Positions 61,148-64,000 of a DNA stretch of 64,000 nt are shown here, one piece after another. The notes under the pieces are model-generated. The model was not told the origin of the DNA. It saw only the letters and a list, made by a program, of their open reading frames with translations, and searched no databases. Both the position numbers and the translations under genes were made by a program. Numbering within the stretch: position 1 is the first letter of the stretch; every line of letters begins with the position of its first letter. The DNA lies in contig JAQFVV010012981.1 of the NCBI GenBank assembly GCA_028023455.1, positions 62,001 to 126,000 on the forward strand, given 5' to 3'. This stretch comes from Epiperipatus broadwayi (lineage: Eukaryota; Onychophora; Udeonychophora; Euonychophora; Peripatidae).

Positions 61148-63673
61148 TGTGCCAGGCACGTTTGATGTGGCAAGCACAAGATAAGGTCAGATAAATTAAT
61201 GGTCAAAAATACATAAAAAGCCATTAAATGGGGGGTGGGTATACTATTTATATAATTAAAATTTGCTATAAATTAAGAGAGAGAACTGTGGCAATAATAG
61301 AAACTCACACACACACACATATGTTTAAAGCCAATGCTTAAAGGCGTAGAAATATGTATTTGCAATTTTGATTTTTGGTTTTTATTTTTTTATTTTTTTA
61401 AAAAAAGATAATTCCAAAATGTATTTATAATTTTAAATATTTTGTTTGTTGAAGAAACAGCATTTATTTAACAAATTGTTATTCTGTATTTATATTTTTT
61501 GAGTGTTTACAAAATGTAAAAAGGAAAATTTTAAATATTACTGTTAATTAAAAATATTTAAGAATAATTTCAAAATCGAAGTTTTAATGGTCATTTTTCT
61601 CTTCAGTTGCATTTTAGCAAGTCATTCTCTTAAATTTAAGAAAAGCCTAAAGGCATTCTGATTTCCTGTCCATGCTAAAATAATTTCAACTGGACAAAAA
61701 AGAACTTGATTAAACTTGCGATAATGCAGGGAGAGAAGAATGCCCAGTCTAAATGAAATATTTTTGTTAAAACTTCGATTGTAATAATTGTAAGAAAAAA
61801 AAATTGAAAAAGATGTTATCATTTATTAAAATTTTCATTAGTGATATATGTGATCTGAATGGAGATATAAAAAAAATAAAAAAAAGACTAATTGGAAATC
61901 AAATTCTTAGAACAATTAGTAAAACCAAAAAAAGATTTAATTAATTGATTTTTCTTTCTGGGAGGGGATACATGAATTGAGGGGGTATTGAGGAGATATA
62001 GATCTGTTATGAAGTTTAGAGAAGGGAGTTCATTTTTGTTTTACAAAGACAAACGTTATTAGGAGCCCAAGTCTAAATTTATTGCTAAACTAATGCTATT
62101 AATGGAACCACGTGAAGTTTTGCAACCTTTTTAGCAAGCATGCTGACTCTGATTCAATCTAATCTGAGGGATTTACTCTAATTAAAAATGCATTCAGTCA
62201 TTCTAAACAAACAAACACTAATTCATGCAGTCATTCAAATAACCATTCGAGCAGTTAACCAGTGAGTAGCCAATGGTTTAAACATCGGACTACTAAGTGG
62301 TGTTGAGTAGCGTCAGTTATCTAGTCAACTATTGGAAAGCTAAATGAGCAGATGATTATTCCACCATATACTCAGTTGATGCTGATGGAAGTTTAATTGC
62401 AACATGCCATTGAAGCCAGTAATAAATCTAGAATTAGGAAAACAAGAAAAGACTGTTTATAGTGTGTAATATCTGTTGTCCAGCCTAAAGATGCACATCA
62501 AGCCCTTTCCTGTATATAGAATGACTATGGAGTAGAAGGCCACTTCAGCGCATCCGTCCAGCTCTGCTGCTGCCATCCCAATGGAATGTAAACCCTGAGA
62601 TTCAAGCACCAAGGTGATGATGATCAATTCTATGAACTTATAATGCAGTCAAGTCCAGCCCTTGCCACAGTAGATGAATGTATAGCCCACTCAAAACCCA
62701 TACAAGAATGAAGCTTATAGACTTTATCGGGTACACTATTTTTTTGTGATTTTATTTTAAATTTAATACCCATTTCATAAATATATATCTTATGTAGATA
62801 TGTACATAAACACACCTATATATAACTTGTTAATTTTTTTTTATTTGCTTAATGCATGTGTGTGTTTTTTATAATCCACAGATCACTATCTCTCACATAT
62901 AATTATTTAATTTATTTTCTTATTAAGAAAGAAATTTTACTTTATTTAGTTTAGTTTACAATCCACAGATCACTATCTCACATGTTAGTTTTTAATCAAT
63001 TTTTCTTATCAAGAAAGAAATTTTTCTTCATTTAATCTAATTATTGCTTTATTAAGTATTTCTTTATGATTATAGTTTTGCTTTATTAATATGATTTATG
63101 TAGTGTAATATTTGTTTCATATATATTAATCGATCTGGGAATGTATTCATATTATAAATGGTATGGGGTAATGGGTTAATAAAATATTTATATTATAATT
63201 CTAAAGCGACTACTGCCATAATTTTTTTTATTCTCTTTGTCATTTACTTTCTCTAACTATATTATTAATTAATTATACGAGTTTTCCGATCCCCATTCTT
63301 TAACTGAGAAAAGGGTACGCTGAGCTAGCAAATGGGAAATCATCTTACCAGGTCTTAAATCTCTATTTAGCATGAGGATACTTATTTATTATTTTTTTAT
63401 GAATAATTATTTATCGGCACACATGCCCTAATATCACTTGAACTTGCATAACCTTTCGGAAGAAGAGTTAAATTTCCTTCTGGGAGTGGCACGAGGGTTT
63501 GATTTAGAGTCATCCCCCAAAGGTATGTAAGAGTCCACCTTTCCATAAGTATTTTCTGTGTCCATAGCACTGTTATGGTAAAGTTTTGAATTTCTTCTTA
63601 GTCTGGCATGTCGCCATATTTTTCCTTATGTTCGGTTTATGCGCATGCTCATATTAACAGAGTAAACGGTAAC
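61148..63673 (+). repeat. 3' LTR of element E, ~2.53 kb
   Basis: It aligns with the 5' LTR from TGTGCCAGGCACG to GGTAAC. It differs by scattered transitions and small indels, and by a rearranged poly-T/TTATTTAG stretch between the two ATCCACAGATCACTATC copies (62871 and 62958). If TAT before TGTGCC belongs to the LTR, it starts at 61145; the TA flank makes this ambiguous. Confidence 0.85.
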
Positions 63674-63674
63674 C

Positions 63675-63695
63675 GTATAATATATATATATATAT
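63675..63695. repeat. (TA)n microsatellite, 3' flank of element E
   Basis: GTATAATATATATATATATAT follows the LTR end. With 55077-55142 it shows insertion of E inside one TA microsatellite; the target duplication cannot be resolved in TA sequence. Confidence 0.9.
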
Positions 63696-64000
63696 GAGAT
63701 TAATGAAAGTTTGTAGATGGTAAATAGTGAAGGGATAGATTTTTAGATCTAAAAATCATTGTAGTGCTCAAACTGGAGTATCTATTATTATATTGTGAGA
63801 TAAAGTGTTGCTTTATCAAAGGCCATGAAATGTTTTTATTCAGACAAATATTTTGGTGTTATTTTTTAATTCTGTCTGTTTATTTCACTGTATTCATTCA
63901 TTTTAAATAATACAGGGCGCAGTCAAAATACTTCTTTCATATTATCAATTTACCTCCTAGCATTACTAGAAATAATAGAATTGTATGTTTATAAAACCAT
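63696..64000. other. A+T-rich DNA, no gene seen
   Basis: No recognisable feature in the last 300 bases. Confidence 0.45.

Larger units (their letters stand above)
55143..63673 (+). mobile_element. Element E: LTR retrotransposon with 2.5-kb LTRs and gag only
   Basis: An ~8.5-kb element inserted in a TA microsatellite. Order: 5' LTR (55143-57651), primer-binding site (57672), repeated leader (57826-58500), broken gag (59000-60373), non-coding block (60374-61135), polypurine tract (61136-61144), 3' LTR (61148-63673). No protease, RT, RNase H or integrase is present, and the interior (about 3.5 kb) has no room for them. Mobility would therefore need enzymes from another element. Over the first ~200 bp the LTRs differ at about nine substitutions plus two small indels, so it is not very recent. 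gag is intact enough to suggest relatively late decay. Confidence 0.85.

Overview
This is A+T-rich animal-type nuclear DNA, roughly three quarters A+T by eye. It has long (TA)n microsatellites, tRNA-derived SINEs with poly(A) tails and target-site duplications, and decayed hAT, pogo/Tigger, RTE-like LINE and Ty3/gypsy sequences. This mix suggests an invertebrate metazoan; I cannot name the species. I find no convincing host gene, exon chain, tRNA gene, rRNA or CRISPR array. The window is a nested transposon landscape, and almost every short open frame is an accident of A+T-rich repeats.

Layout. 1-8 kb: foldback hairpin, hAT transposase relic (minus), LINE reverse-transcriptase relic (minus). 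8.6-15.7 kb: TA microsatellites, the longest copy of a dispersed repeat I call R1 (10.4-12.7 kb), and a ~106-bp minisatellite. 15.7-24.8 kb: two LTR retrotransposon remnants, A (minus) and B (plus), inserted back to back in TA microsatellites, with LTRs of about 3.5 and 4.7 kb. 25-30 kb: A+T-rich DNA with one foldback hairpin. 30.2-34.9 kb: a probable giant LTR (C). 35-43 kb: tandem duplications, SINEs, a Tigger relic and a long inverted-repeat structure. 43.3-47.9 kb: a degenerate Ty3/gypsy element with gag, protease and RT traces, R1 as its 3' repeat, and a nested SINE. 48.4-55.1 kb: a 95-bp TA tract, a probable giant LTR (D), and an inverted R1 copy. 55.1-63.7 kb: the best preserved element, E, with two ~2.5-kb LTRs, a primer-binding site, a leader of four hairpin-bearing repeats, a gag frame broken by one stop and a frameshift, no pol, and a polypurine tract.

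Main result. Elements A, B, C, D and E all start with TGT(A/G)(A/C)C directly after a (TA)n tract. They have very long LTRs, and where an interior remains it is short or encodes only gag. A, B, C and D share a spaced AATAAA...TGTGTC 3'-end module. In A and B the LTR-end/primer-binding-site module is locally reiterated. Together they look like a group of giant-LTR, probably non-autonomous retrotransposons that insert into TA microsatellites. I do not recognise this group from the sequence alone.
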